DNA from: Lithospermum erythrorhizon | Lineage: Eukaryota; Streptophyta; Magnoliopsida; Boraginales; Boraginaceae | NCBI GenBank assembly: GCA_019722365.1 | Contig: JADFUC010000750.1 | Span: forward strand, 992,001-1,056,000 | Direction of reading: 5' to 3' | DNA length: 64,000 nt | Part shown: positions 37,911 through 50,699 of the stretch, in pieces | Layout of the letters: the number at the start of each line of letters is the position of its first letter | Position numbering within the stretch: the first letter of the stretch is position 1 | Program-made: the position numbers and the translations under genes | The notes under the pieces: generated by a model | The model's database searches: none | Seen by the model: the letters and a program-made list of their open reading frames with translations, nothing else | What the model was told of the DNA's origin: nothing

Positions 37911-38465
37911 TTTAAAAAAAAAAACCCTCAAGTTTACTATGTTTTATTGTGTGTTTTATTGTATGTTTTCAATAATTTATGTATGTTTGCTTATTATGTA
38001 TGTACTCAAGTTCGAGTGATGAATAATATTGTGTGTTATTTTTTAAAAAAATTTAATATTATTTATTGTATTTATTAAAATAATATTATGGGATTTTGGG
38101 GTAAAAAAATATATATACTAGTAAAAATATACTTTTTTTAAAATATATATGAAATAAAAAAATATTAAAAAAATTATTAAAATATTTTAAAATAATTAAA
38201 ATATTAAAATTATTAAAAATATATTTAAAAAAAATTATAATATTATTTATTGTATTATTAAATTTAATAATTATATATATGAAATAAATAAAAAGTAATG
38301 AAAAATATGGTGGGAGTATATGTTAGAAGTGATATGGAAGGAGAAAATAATTTGACACCTGAATAGCCTGCGTAATTTGTTGGTAAAAGTGGTGTTATTT
38401 GGGGTCTTAGGCGATGTGGCAAGAGAGAAGTGTCAAATTTGACACCCATTTCTTCGCGGATAGAT

Positions 38466-41400
38466 CTTAACGATCGACAATCGATTCAGGAGGTAGAAGT
38501 GTTAGGGTTGAGTAACGTGGCGGCCGAATTGCTTGAATTTTAATGTATTGTTGATTAATGAGAGGTGTAGACATCCACATGTATAAATACTCATTCAAGT
38601 GTAATTTATCAATTAATAAAATTATTTACACAAAACAAATATCTATCAATTAACTTTTCTCTCTCCTCTAACTAACTAACCACCATAGTGTTCTTAATGT
38701 ACTTCTTTATTTGAAATCTATGAAATGAAAGATTTTATATTTTCAAACTCTTGATCTCAATTAAAGGTGATGATGTTATGAAGACAAATATGTTATATTG
38801 ACTCTTAGCCACCATATAAGCCTTAAATAAATAGATTAATCTCTTTTATAATTCAATCGAGAAAACTATTGGATGATCTTGAATGTTGTGTTTCTACATT
38901 CCAAGACATGTCATTGGTATTTAGTTTCATCAACATGATGAACTTGGTTCATGAATTGTGATAAAACAGAAGCTTATGGTTTGTATAACCAGATAAGCAA
39001 TATTGTCTGTAGTTTGCACACCACTTGCAAAGTTGAGTGCATAAAAGGCTATAGTTTGAAGTTAATGATTAATTTCATTATTTCAAACATTAAGCATTGA
39101 AAGAAGGATATTAAGTAACACTTGAGAAAACGAGAGAAAGATAAGTTTGGTAAAACCTTATATGCGAAATGATTTGTTATTGAAAATCCATAATATCATT
39201 ATATTTCTAAGCGCAGTGTCTTGGACATTTTGACTTCATGGTTTAAATCATGATTATGAGTCAGGAAGTATAAGTAGTAAGCAGGGAACCAAAAAGATGC
39301 TGAAAAGAAAGATAATTGTGAACTCTTGTGTAATGTTAAATGACTACATTATAAGAGCACCGCAGTTTAAATCACTCACATGAATAGTTGAAATTTCAAG
39401 CCCCATTTTCTTTGGACTTCTTGGAAACAAAGTAGATGTCACATTTAATATGGACATCTTCATATTTCCATCATCGGGTGATTGATTAGAGGGTACATTC
39501 TATTCTTCTTAAAAGACTGATATTTTGAATAATAAACAATTGAGTAATACTTGTGAAAATGACTTTAACAAGACTTGAGTTCAATCACTGCAAAGATAAA
39601 TTAGTCAACTCTATTACGCAAGGTAGATTACGTTAATCTTGGTCTAGTTTGTATGAACACATACAAATTGATCGAAGGATATATATGTTATTGAATGATA
39701 CATCAAAATTGATAAGAGTATGGGGAGGACCGTATAAATGCCCTATCAAGTTCTAAATTAAGTATCATTGACATGAGGAGAATTGTATTATCCAAGGTGA
39801 GACATCATTGATCTTAAAAAGCGTACTTGTGAGATAAGTAAGAAAAAAATTGTGTTTAATGAAATTAAAATAATGGATAAACTTTTTAATTTTGTATACC
39901 AAAATAATTTTCATTCTACCTAAGATGTGTCACTAGTTGAGTGATATATAAGTAAGAACTACCCATTCCCCGATGTAGTTGAAATACGATTGAATGGAAT
40001 AAATTCACATATCAAAGTTGTTCTGCTTTTACCTTTAAAATTAAATTTATTCATACTCCAATGGCCAAGAGACAACTCAAGAGTATGTTTGACAAACAAA
40101 CTTTGAGATTATAATAAATGCATGTACATAACTAGAAGGAAATCGGTATTTATTTCCATCTACACTATAGAATTACACAATTTGTATGTATAGTATCTTC
40201 GTTATGAAGTATATAAAGGGGTGGAAATAAATATGACTTGAATGTATTCAAGTGGCTCCTTGAGAGACACCAATCCACTGTTAGAACCCTTCGGTTATAT
40301 TAGGAATGTGCGTGAGAATTCACATTTGCATTGTTGATGCTGTCTGAAGACATGATGATATGAATAAATCATACTTCAATTAATGACTTAAGGTCATTTA
40401 GTTGAAATAGAATTGGAATACACTAGTCGAGTATAGAACTCACTCTATTTACCTTCTAGATGGTGATTCATCAGAAGTAAGAAACGTAATTCCATTAAAT
40501 GAACATATAGTCATACATGAATCAAACATTTGGTTTCGACCAAGTTGATTATACACATGACTATTTCAAATCTTTCATATTGATTACGTGTTGTAACATG
40601 TGTGTTTAAGTGAGTGATCAAAAAATATTCTAATTAATGATCGGTGATGATAGATACTTGACATTGTTATTGGAGATTCACATCCCCAAGCGAGAATAAG
40701 AAGAAAAACAATTATACTATCAATATCGAGTTCTGAGCTTGAGATCACAGAGTATATAATTCAGTATCGCCGTTTGATATTTTTGATTGAAATCCAAAAG
40801 CGTCAAAAGTGAAAATAAACATTGAGTTCATAAAAGTTAGTGGGAGTACAACTATACATAATGTTTCACCAGTTGAGTACTAAATGAATTCTCATATAAC
40901 CTTGAAAGGTATGAATGCGAATTGATTCTTGTACATTTATGAAAGCCCCGATTACATATATATGTGACATATGCTAAATTAGTCACGAAATATATGTGAC
41001 ATTTTTTAATGTTATCGGATGTGTAAGTTTGACAATTAATTATTTAATTATATATGTTTAAAAATTAAAAATATTATGAAACTATTTTCAAAGTTGAATC
41101 TAATTATATAGATTTTAGGAGTTAAAGACACATTTGATCATACATGTTTCATAACTCATGTCATCATTCGATCGCACATATTTCAATATATCCATTCAAT
41201 CACAAATATTATAAAATATGCTTGATAAATTCATTGCATATGAGCGTTAAGTTTGATTTTAGGGCAAAATGTCGCGGTGATATTGTCCTTTGCATTTTTA
41301 ATGCCCCACACATTTTAATGCCTTATCAAAAAAATGTGTTTGGGCTTGGTATTGCTTGCACAAAAGTCGAATTTAATGTTAAGACATGTGAAATGGCCCA

Positions 41401-42530
41401 GAATAAGACGCCTTTTGAAACATGTGTGATCGAATGAGGACTTTTTTAAATCGGCCTTTTAATAAACAAGGATTCCGATCCACGGGACCTCATCATATGA
41501 GTAATATCTTGTGGCCCTTTGGACTAACCACTTTTGTCGAATATTGACATGTTGGAAAATACATGATCAAATGTGCCTTTAATCCTAAATTTTATATAGT
41601 ATTTATTAGAATAATAGTATTTATTAATTACCAAAGCTCTACCTTGGTGTATGAAAACATGAGATAGAAAAACGAAAGGAGTATTTTTTATTCTAATGAA
41701 TATAAAATTATGAAATTCGTTTTAGATAAATCATAATAATGCCGATGATCAAATTTTTTGTCTCGAAAACTAAAACGTCATTTTAAAATGAGTCATTAAC
41801 AATGCCATTAATTGTCCACTTTGACATTATGCTTAAAATGAGTGATATTGGTAAGAAATTGACAATTTAGTGATAAATAAATTGGTAGGATGTTATGACA
41901 TCTCTGAATTTTCTTTGTGGTGTGGAATTTCGCTACTTGTAGGAACAACTACTACCTGTATATGAGTTAGTTTATGAAGAATTAGCAGGTACAGTGGGTT
42001 AAGTGCATTCACGTTCTATCTACGTAGCAGCTCCCAATTCGAGGCATGAATAACGTAGATCCTTAGATTAAAGATTCCAACCTTTGTATAGATAAACAAA
42101 GCATTGTGATTTAGTTGAAAATCCTAATGAATAAATATACGAAATAATATGAAATTATGAGTAAACAAAATGTATGGTTGGATTGAAAACCTAATGAATA
42201 AATATACACGAAATAATATGAAATTAATTATGAAAATAATATAGTTAATTTTCACCTCAATTTATTGAATAAACAAATTAAATCCCAAGACAAATTGAAG
42301 CTCAAGAGCTCGACAAGCCCCACTCAATTCAATAGTAACCGAGAGGAAACAAAAGAAAGGTCTAGGGGTAGTGAAGCGTATTTAGACCCAGAAATATAAC
42401 AGATATGCAATTGGGGTGTTTTTCGATACAATTAGGTGTTTGGTGTGTGAAATTTATTCTCATTTAATTGATAGTTTCTCATCATATACTGTATTTTTAA
42501 ATGGCTTTTTGATCAATAATTAAAAAAATT
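38466..42530. other. Gene-free region of likely old repeat origin
   Basis: No gene or transposon with clear identity is seen. Sequence style (for example 38560-38700, with tataaatactc and a run of ctctctcctctaac) hints at decayed retrotransposon DNA, but no PBS, PPT or coding domain is readable. The 97-codon frame at 41144-41437 has no family features. Confidence 0.4.
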
Positions 42531-42533
42531 AAC

Positions 42534-42559
42534 CTATATATATATATATATATATATAT
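42534..42559. repeat. (TA)n microsatellite
   Basis: An uninterrupted run of alternating T and A of about 26 bp. Confidence 0.9.
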
Positions 42560-43087
42560 TGTCCAAAAGGAAAAGTTCATGAATGTCTAGTTGTGAAGTT
42601 GAAGTAAAAATGGTACGTAGTGTTATTTAATGATGTGATTGGCAAAAATAATTTGATGTGTTATAAAAAAGTCGATATAATTGCCCAAAGTACTGGAGAT
42701 GGTCTTAATAGGTAATTGAAAGTAAAACCATTCCCAGTTTCCAATTACAATCTGGGTAGAAAAAAGCATTCCTGTATGAATTTCTGACCCAATAGTAAGA
42801 GTCACGGGCACAAACAAACAAGCTCTTCAGGGCATGTGTGCATAACATTAGTTAAAACAAAATTTGATATCAGGTGAACAAATACAATCATCTATAACAA
42901 ACTGCATAAACAGCACATGCCTATATATGACTCCGATTCTCACATATGGCCTTGTGCCCTCGCTCTATGCTCATGAGGCAGGTGTCTGGGTTTTCAGAGA
43001 AAACAGATTTACTGAAGAGTCTCCAAATTCTGTTAAACTGCATGCGTACCTGCATGGGTCTCTTCATTAGTTTTCACAGAGGTTTCA

Positions 43088-43440
43088 ATATTTGTTGAGT
43101 GCAAAGTCATTAAGTTTCCTCTGCAAGGGGGTTAAAATACTATATATAAAGAAAATAAAATACAAAGGCTACATTGAAGGTACATAAGTTGAGCATACCA
43201 CCCATTGATTGATCGATGGTTGGATTCTTCTCGAAGTAAAGCCTGTAAAGACACTCGGCATAAATTTTCCATTTTCATAATGAGTTGTAGAAATTAAAAA
43301 ATTAGAGGAATGAACTCACATTTACCATCACTATCAATTTCAAAATCTTCTTTTTTCGACCGCTTTGCAGCTTTCCCCATTTCTTCAATGCCAACCCACA
43401 ATGCCTAAGGTTCTTCAAAAGGTAATGCGCCACATTATCA
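43088..43440 (-). other. Exon-like cluster, possible gene remnant
   Basis: On the - strand three short blocks have good splice borders and compatible phases. They are a block ending in GAT G before gtaaatgtga (43323), a 44-bp block after ctttacag and ending before gtatgc (about 43247-43204), and a block after cccttgcag ending in TGA (about 43130-43092). In the first block two frames are open. One reads MGKAAKRSKKEDFEIDSD, and another reads HYLLKNLRHCGLALKKWGK. No family is recognised. It could be a small gene, a transposon-derived fragment or chance. Confidence 0.25.
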
Positions 43441-44198
43441 AATTCATTTTAAATCATATTGTGGACAACACTATCTGCCTCAAATAGGTTTTTTACCCGA
43501 AATGGCAAATTTTGCGCCACAATAAAAACGCCGATTATTAAACTACAAAATAGAGGGTAAAATAGTTATTTATCACAAACTAACACATTGAATGTGTGTA
43601 TAATAGGCGACCAATAGAAAAAATAATATTGGGAGACAAAATAAAATTCTATGCAAAAAGATGTATTAATAAAAGGAAAAAAATAAACGCTACAGTATTG
43701 AAAGATAAGTTTTTGTTAAATAATTAATTAAATTAAAGGCGGAAGGAGTAATTTATTATGCTCAAACAATAATTATTTCAAAAATATTTTTTATTAAAGC
43801 GGCAAATTAAAAAATAGAAAATAACAAATATCACCGTATTGAAAATATGGTGAAACTACTTCACCACACAAATCAAATATGGCGGTATACTATTTTCTAT
43901 GGTATTTTAATGCCAAACAAATACCACAAGTAGTGTGGAGAGAAAATACATTTCACACATAAACAAACATAACAAGCCATTTAGTAACCAAAGTGAAATG
44001 AGCGTGATGAGATCAAATTTCTCTCCATACATTTTGGTTTTCATAGTTAAAATATGTATAGCAACAATCTAATAATTAAGTGTAGCAAGTCCGTTTTCAC
44101 GTGACAAAATAATTTTGCCCGCGAAATTATGTGTTGGCAGCATATTGACTTGTTTATTCTCTATAGACATGACAAATGATAAGAAAAATATAGAATTT

Positions 44199-44706
44199 GT
44201 CACGGCCGAGATACAAATTAGCCACATTTTCTACCGTGGCAAAAGCCAATTATGTAGTAGGGTTGATTAGTGTTATTAGTGGACGGATAAATCAAAGATC
44301 CACGAGAGATCGACTAAAAAGCTGGACCCGAGTATCCATCGATAAGAAGCGGTCGGTCCTGAATCACCCACAGGAGAGAACGGATGGACCGGACGAAAGA
44401 TTCGGTAATTACCGAGGTATAAAAAGAAATTACCTTAGCTTTGAATTATTTTAGCCTTTCACGCTTTCTTATAGCCTTCTGCATTCTGTCCCCCTCACGG
44501 TAATGATAATTTGTTGATCGAGAGAGAACTAATTATTTGTGAATCTTGAGTTCTTGGTTTTGTTCCCTTTTTTGGTAATGATAATTAGGGTTTTTTAATT
44601 TTTTGAGGTTTTGATTTTTAAGTCGGAGTAGGACCCATTAACCTACCCGGTCAGGGTTATGGTGATCTTTCGGATCGAGCAGGCAAATAACAACAGCGTT
44701 GATTCA
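44199..44706 (+). mobile_element. Retrotransposon LTR-like fragment
   Basis: The segment contains a core promoter (gaggtataaaaag, about 44413) followed by a pyrimidine-rich stretch. It then has an end region of the kind aagtcggagtaggacccatt with cccggtcagg, reminiscent of the R-U5 of Ty3/gypsy Tat-type LTRs. It is slightly GC-richer than its surroundings. A matching second LTR, PBS and target duplication were not found, so it would be a solo or truncated LTR. Confidence 0.4.
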
Positions 44707-44709
44707 GAG

Positions 44710-46920
44710 TTAGTTTGTAGTACTAAGATTTTCCTTGGTATTTGATAGTAAATGCATCTAAACCATTGGATTAATTATGCATCTTTAATGTGGTTATATA
44801 AAACTTCAAAGGTACAATAGTCATTTTATTAATTTAAAATTAACTGCAATTTATGAGGGATTCCATATGAGGATTCCATATCTCATGTTTGACCACTTTC
44901 CATGTAAAAATATTTCATAATTTTCTCTCATCAATTTGAATATTGAATTTGCATAATTTAATCACTATATTCTCTGACTGCTTTTAACTCAATTCAAAAA
45001 TTTTGCTTATCTATATACCAATTTTGCAGCCAATTTTTGGAAGAAAATAATTTTTCAATCGTTTTTGAAATTGATTTTTTGACACACGTTGTATTTTTGT
45101 CTCTGTTTTTAATTTTTTTATTGTTTTTGTTTCCATTGTTTCAGTAAATAGTTTTTAAATTATATTTTGATGGTCGGTTGGTGCTTCAAAGGAATATCCA
45201 TGCATCAGTTTTTCTCCTTAATTGCGCGTAAGTTTGTGTATTTCAATTTAGTTTTATAATTTTAATGATTGCAGATGCACTTGTGTTTTTTTCCTTTTGT
45301 GATTAGCCATTTTTAACTATAGTGTGTAATTCTTATTTATCACATCCCTTGTGTCTTCATGGAGTTTACAGGTTTTTTGCAGTGAAGGAGATTTGGACCA
45401 TCATATAATTGAGATTTACTGCTCTGTTCATGTAGAAGATCATCACAACCCGATAAAATTTTCAATCAAATTTTTTTTCTTGAACTTCTTAAAAACATGA
45501 GGCATTAACCAAATGAATTGACAATTGTTAATACCTACTAAAGATAAATTACATATCAATGGAATGTCACAATTAAATATCACAAACACGATTAGTTGAG
45601 TACTAACCACATGCTTCATAAATTGCATACCAGTGAGTAAATTCACCGATTAAGAATCTTTTGTGTTAGTCAATATATCTATGGTTAAATTATATTTGCC
45701 ACACAACATATTTTATGAGATTAGTTTGCAATTTTCCATACAACACTATATCATACGTTAATTTCAATTTGACACACAATAAATTTATCTATAGCGATTT
45801 GATATTTTCTACTTTAACTTACAATACCTATAGTTAATTATAATTGTATACATATTATTGCATTTGTGATTAATTTCAGCTTCACAAAAACAGATCATCT
45901 AGATTTTGACAGAACATAAAAATATGAGTAGTTAATTTATGTTTTATCTAATATCAAAAACCAAATTTGCAAACCAACAAATCAATTGGCAATTAGCCAA
46001 TCGAATTTACTATTCATTATAAATGACATGTACATGAAGTAAATTCATATATTTTTACAAACATTAAATTTTTATTTTAACAAAACCTTGAACTAGATAA
46101 TTATTGGTAGTATATAATCACCAATCAAGACAACAATCACAATTAAAAAGCTAGACAATCTTTTAGAACAAGTATTAAATTTAAACTGAACGAATAAAAT
46201 TACATAAAAATTCGTAATAAATGAAAAACAAACACCTTAAAAGCAATAAAAACCAGAAGCCATAACCAACGAAGGTGGTCAATTTAACGTTGAAATCGGA
46301 AGAGGTATTCATTTTTCTCTCTTCTTTTTGATGTGTCTTACTCGTCTACAAATGATTGATGTTTAAGCTTCGTTTTCTTTATGCTCAAAAATATTTAATT
46401 TTTAAATTTTCAAACAACTTTTCATACTTTTTCTCTTTATATCTCTACTCTTTCTCTTTGTTTTTTATGTGAGTCAATTATGCTTTTCGACTTTATTTGT
46501 TTTAGTTGGCTACATGCATTAATTTGTCAATAAAGAAAAATTTATCATAAGGACAAATAAGATAAAATAAATACCGCTTAATTTGTGTGCGTTAAATTTT
46601 ACTTGTCGTTTATTTAGAGCGGAGGAACTATTTGAACTGTTGTCCATTATCTAGAAAAATAAGAGGAATGGTCTGGGCAAATTTTGGATTTGATTGCGAT
46701 GGAAATTGTTTTTGTGGTTTTATTTTAATTGAAGAAGAATGGTTTGGTAGAATGATGATTTGATGAAATCAATTTACTTAGAATATTTGGGGAGCACGTT
46801 TTTGGAAATTAATTTGGGAGAGAAAATTAACTATTGTATGTTACAAAATTTGGAATGGAAGAGAATTGTGAAATTACATAAATAACCTTTAGTATCTAAT
46901 ATTAAATAAGAAAACCTTTA
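44710..46920. other. AT-rich intergenic region
   Basis: No gene or defined repeat is recognised. Some 45.4-46.3 kb sequence is more mixed in composition but has no open frame with family identity. Confidence 0.5.
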
Positions 46921-48142
46921 GGGTGCGTTTGGTATAAAGAATGAGTTTGAGTAATGGAATGAATGTAGTAATGGAGATACACATAGAAAATGAATTGTTT
47001 TGAATAATTCAATTAGTTTATTTGGTATGTCATAGGAATCAAATAATATATCTTAATAATAAGAATAAATAATATAAATATATATATATTAAATTAATAT
47101 AAATTAATAATTATAGATTTTATTTATTATAAAATAATTAGATAAAATAATTTTAATATATTCATTTCCAAGTATATTTTAAAGTAATTAGTAGTAATTT
47201 CAAAGTTACATAGCAATAATATATTAAGTTTCATGTAATATTGCAATATATTGAATTTTGAAATTAGGCTATACTTAGTTTTAAATAATATTTATAAAAT
47301 ATTAATTTAAATATATTCTTCAAAAAATTCAAACAAATTGATATTAAGATATTCATAGACTTATAGACTTTAACGTAATTTAGATATTATTACTTTAAAA
47401 TATATTGGAAGCATTTTAAATTTTGAACACTACTAATATATTTCATTATAAAATTATAATATCATATATTTTTATTATAAATTATTTTTCAATATAATTT
47501 TCGAGATTAAATATATTTATCATAGATATGATATTGATTAATTGATTATATAGACAAATTAAAAATATATATATATATACTTATTAATATAGTTAATTTA
47601 ACACATATATATTTAATATTATACATATAAATATTTATTATTATATATATTATATATGTAATGTTAATAATTATATTATTTAATTAACATACTATAAAAT
47701 GCCGATTTCTTGATGCATTGCAGGGCAAGAAATCTTTATTAAGGGAATTCGAGTAATATAAATATCTTACTAAAAGTACTTTATAAAAAATAATTTAGTT
47801 AATCATGAAAATGAAAAGTACTTTATTGAGGAGACAAAAGTGTAAGATCGATATAAAGTTGTATTGGCATCTATATGATCAAGTAAAAATTAAAGGAAAA
47901 AATTTTCAACATGATGGGAAGTAAATTAGAGCGATGGAGTATAAGTTAATGGGTACTGGCGTATTGGGGAGGTAATGGTTTAATACCTCATATGGGATAA
48001 TGTAATTGTCTAAGGGACTCATGGAATAATGTATAATTGTCTAAGAGAATGAAATCAAGATTTAAATAACAAATTAGGTAATGGAATTAAATATCATTTC
48101 ATTTCATTATATTTCCCTTCATTCGGCATTCGAAACACAACA
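46921..48142. mobile_element. Non-autonomous DNA transposon, about 1.2 kb, flanked by TTA
   Basis: The left end GGGTGCGTTTGGTAT and the complement of the right end (TGTTGTGTTTCGAAT) form imperfect inverted termini. The element is flanked on both sides by TTA (46918-46920 and 48143-48145). TTA target duplications with GGGTGCGTTTGG-like ends fit Tourist/PIF-type MITEs. The interior is very AT-rich and has no coding capacity. Confidence 0.45.
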
Positions 48143-48264
48143 TTAGTACTCTAAATCATATTTGGGTTGATGCTTGATCTGAGACGCATTGATTTAAAAG
48201 CATGCAATTACATAAATAACGTAATAATAGATTCTCCGGAAAAGTAACAGCCCCATTAACTATA

Positions 48265-48420
48265 GGCATCGAATGACGCAGTGGTTAGGAAGTGTGAGTA
48301 TTTTAGAGTTACAGATTCGATTACCGGCTATGTAAGAGGCGGTGGGTGAATTTAAAAAACGCATTAATTGTTCATCGACACGGTCAAAGTGATAATGTTA
48401 ACTATTTTTGGTTTCGTCTG
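48265..48420 (+). mobile_element. tRNA-derived SINE-like element
   Basis: An A-box-like GACGCAGTGGTTAGG is followed about 30 bp later by a B-box-like AGATTCGATTACCGG. These are the spacing and sequence of an RNA polymerase III internal promoter. The tRNA-unrelated tail runs to about 48420. Ends and target duplication are not resolved. Confidence 0.5.
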
Positions 48421-49019
48421 GAATTATTATTGTAGCGTTATAGAATATATTTTGACCCCACTACCATATATTATCTCCATCTATTTTATTATTTTAGTTG
48501 TTGTTTTAAGGATTTACAAATAAATTAAAAAAATGAATTTAAAATTTTCTAAAAATGTTTATAAAAATAAAATAGACATATAAATTGAGATGAAAAAAAT
48601 ATAAAAATTTCTTTAAATAAATTTAATATTTTTTATCTTCCTTAATTTCGATACAAGATCCGGTGTGTACGAACGCGAAGTCCACTCATGAATGATTACC
48701 GATTGCAATTTCCATGTTTTTCTCGAATTTGGTACATGTAGCAACTAACTTCAAAACTCCGCGGAGAAAGTATTTCATTACTCCGTAGTCCATAACTCCA
48801 TACTCTCGGATGCATACTTTTTTTTTTTTGGCTTCAATCTTCTGAACGAATTATAATGCTGTCATCATATGCAGCCAATACAATTAAGGTTGAGCAGCCA
48901 GCTTCATTGAACATAATATATATGGTGGATGGTAGGCAACAGAAATTTTATAATCTACTTGGCACTTATTAATCTCTTGATCATCGCAGCTCCACATGTT
49001 ATACTTTAATAACAACTGT

Positions 49020-49750
49020 CGCGGCAGCGGGAATTGTGGAGGTGACGAGCCTGCTATGCAATCGAACACTCTTAAATAACACGGCTTTTTACAGCACAGC
49101 GGGGGGTGTCATTCGAGAGTGTCAATTAACTTTCTCTTAATATTCAGCATTATCTTTCATAGTATTTTAAGTTCTTTATTTATTTCGTATATATATAATT
49201 ATTAAATTTATAATTACTACAACAATTGACATGAAAATTAATTAAAATTGAAAAAATATCTATTATTGAATTTCAAAAACCTATATTGTTTTATGCATTA
49301 AATAATATTATAAATTTTAATATAACAGCATGATATTGTGTCAGCTCGGGCATGAGTACATACATAATAGCGAACATACGTAAAAAAATTTGATTTTTTT
49401 TGTGTTAAATAATATGAAAGCCAAAGGTTATTTATAGAGTACCGAAAAATAAAAAATAGTGGTATAATTTTTTATTTTTTAATATTATAATTATTGTGCA
49501 AAAACTATTTTAAAATTGAAGTGAAAAAAAAAATAGGGACTCAATCACCTGCTGCCGCTGTGGGCCGCTTGGCAGAGGTGATGGAAACTTTCTTTTTTGT
49601 TTTTTGTGTTTATTTAGGACCCACCATTTGGGTGCCAAAATAAAAGATAGTGCGGATCAAATTTTGATCGATGCACATAGGAATGTTAAATTTGTGGCAT
49701 TAATCATAATTATTGAAATGATTAACTAGCACTGGTGATTTACATGCTGC
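49020..49750 (-). mobile_element. PIF/Harbinger-type non-autonomous element D
   Basis: It has the same architecture as element A in the same reverse orientation: a tail with ttctttatttatttcgtata and taattattaaatt, an inverted promoter-like region near 49420-49450, and a GC-rich 5' leader with atcaaattttgatc. The duplicate segment at 32.06 kb lacks this insertion (catgttattataattaaata is continuous there), which marks D as an insertion. Confidence 0.7.
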
Positions 49751-50699
49751 GGATAGTCTAAATTACTGTAATTATTAGCCTATGTACATATGAACACAAT
49801 ATAATAATAGCTTAGATATAATCAAGTACGATGTATGCGGAGTCATAGGGATAATGTATTGCTATTCTTCCATTCAACTTACATTATTACGGTCCCTCTC
49901 AGGGAATAAACCATTACATAGTGGTTAGATTTGGTGGCCGCCTTGAATTTCACCCTCCAACCCCTAATATACTTCTCATAGGAGCATATGATTGATTTAG
50001 ATTTTAAATTTGAATATATTTTTTTATGTTTTACATTTGATAAAAATTTATCAAAATATGATATCTTCAATATAATATTAACATGATTATCAAAATGAGA
50101 AGGATGTAATATTAAAAGGAAGCAAGTAGAGATAGGATTAACCTGACGAAAGCAAGTGATTTAGTAGAAGATTCACAGTTCATTAAGTTTTTGTTTCATT
50201 AATGGTTCATTAATAATCAATAATACAAATTATACCATTTTTGATATATTTTCTTTTTTTCTTTTGGTACATTTTAGGTAATATATATTTTCTCAATAAA
50301 AATCATTAATGTCAATTATATAAGCGTATTTTAAATGTCTGTGCAGCTTGTTTAGCAATTTTTGGTATATTTTGAATAAGTGAATAAAACAATTTTTGGT
50401 ACTTTTTTTGAATCTTTTCACTTGTACCATCTTAGAATGTTACATTTAGTAATGTGTACCATTTTAGATTGAAATTTCGTACATATGGATGATAATAAGC
50501 ATTAATGAGCGAAGTAACACGTTCTGGTGGTTTTTCTAAATTAGCAATGCATACTCTACTAACCTACTTATCAAGTAATCGAATTGAATTATTTGTTTAT
50601 ATCAAAGAGTGTGAAACACGTGTAGCTTAATTAATATGGTTTCTATAAGCGATGGAGCTGACCTTTGTGCTCTCTAACTTATGTTTTGTTTTTTCATAG

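Larger units (their letters stand above)
34036..38465 (+). mobile_element. PIF/Harbinger transposon C, about 4.4 kb, decayed
   Basis: The element contains a promoter-like 5' region, a Myb/NAM-associated ORF remnant, a palindrome-rich minisatellite and a transposase remnant, all on the + strand. An identical 16-bp perfect palindrome GTGTCAAATTTGACAC sits near each end (34093-34108 and 38430-38445). The AT-rich tail 37935-38340 is the same tail seen in elements A, B and D. It is the likely source type for the shorter elements around it. Target duplications could not be fixed because the outermost bases are unclear. Confidence 0.75.

Noticed and set aside
41144..41437. 97-codon + frame
   Set aside because: It has no recognisable domain, no promoter and no neighbouring exons.
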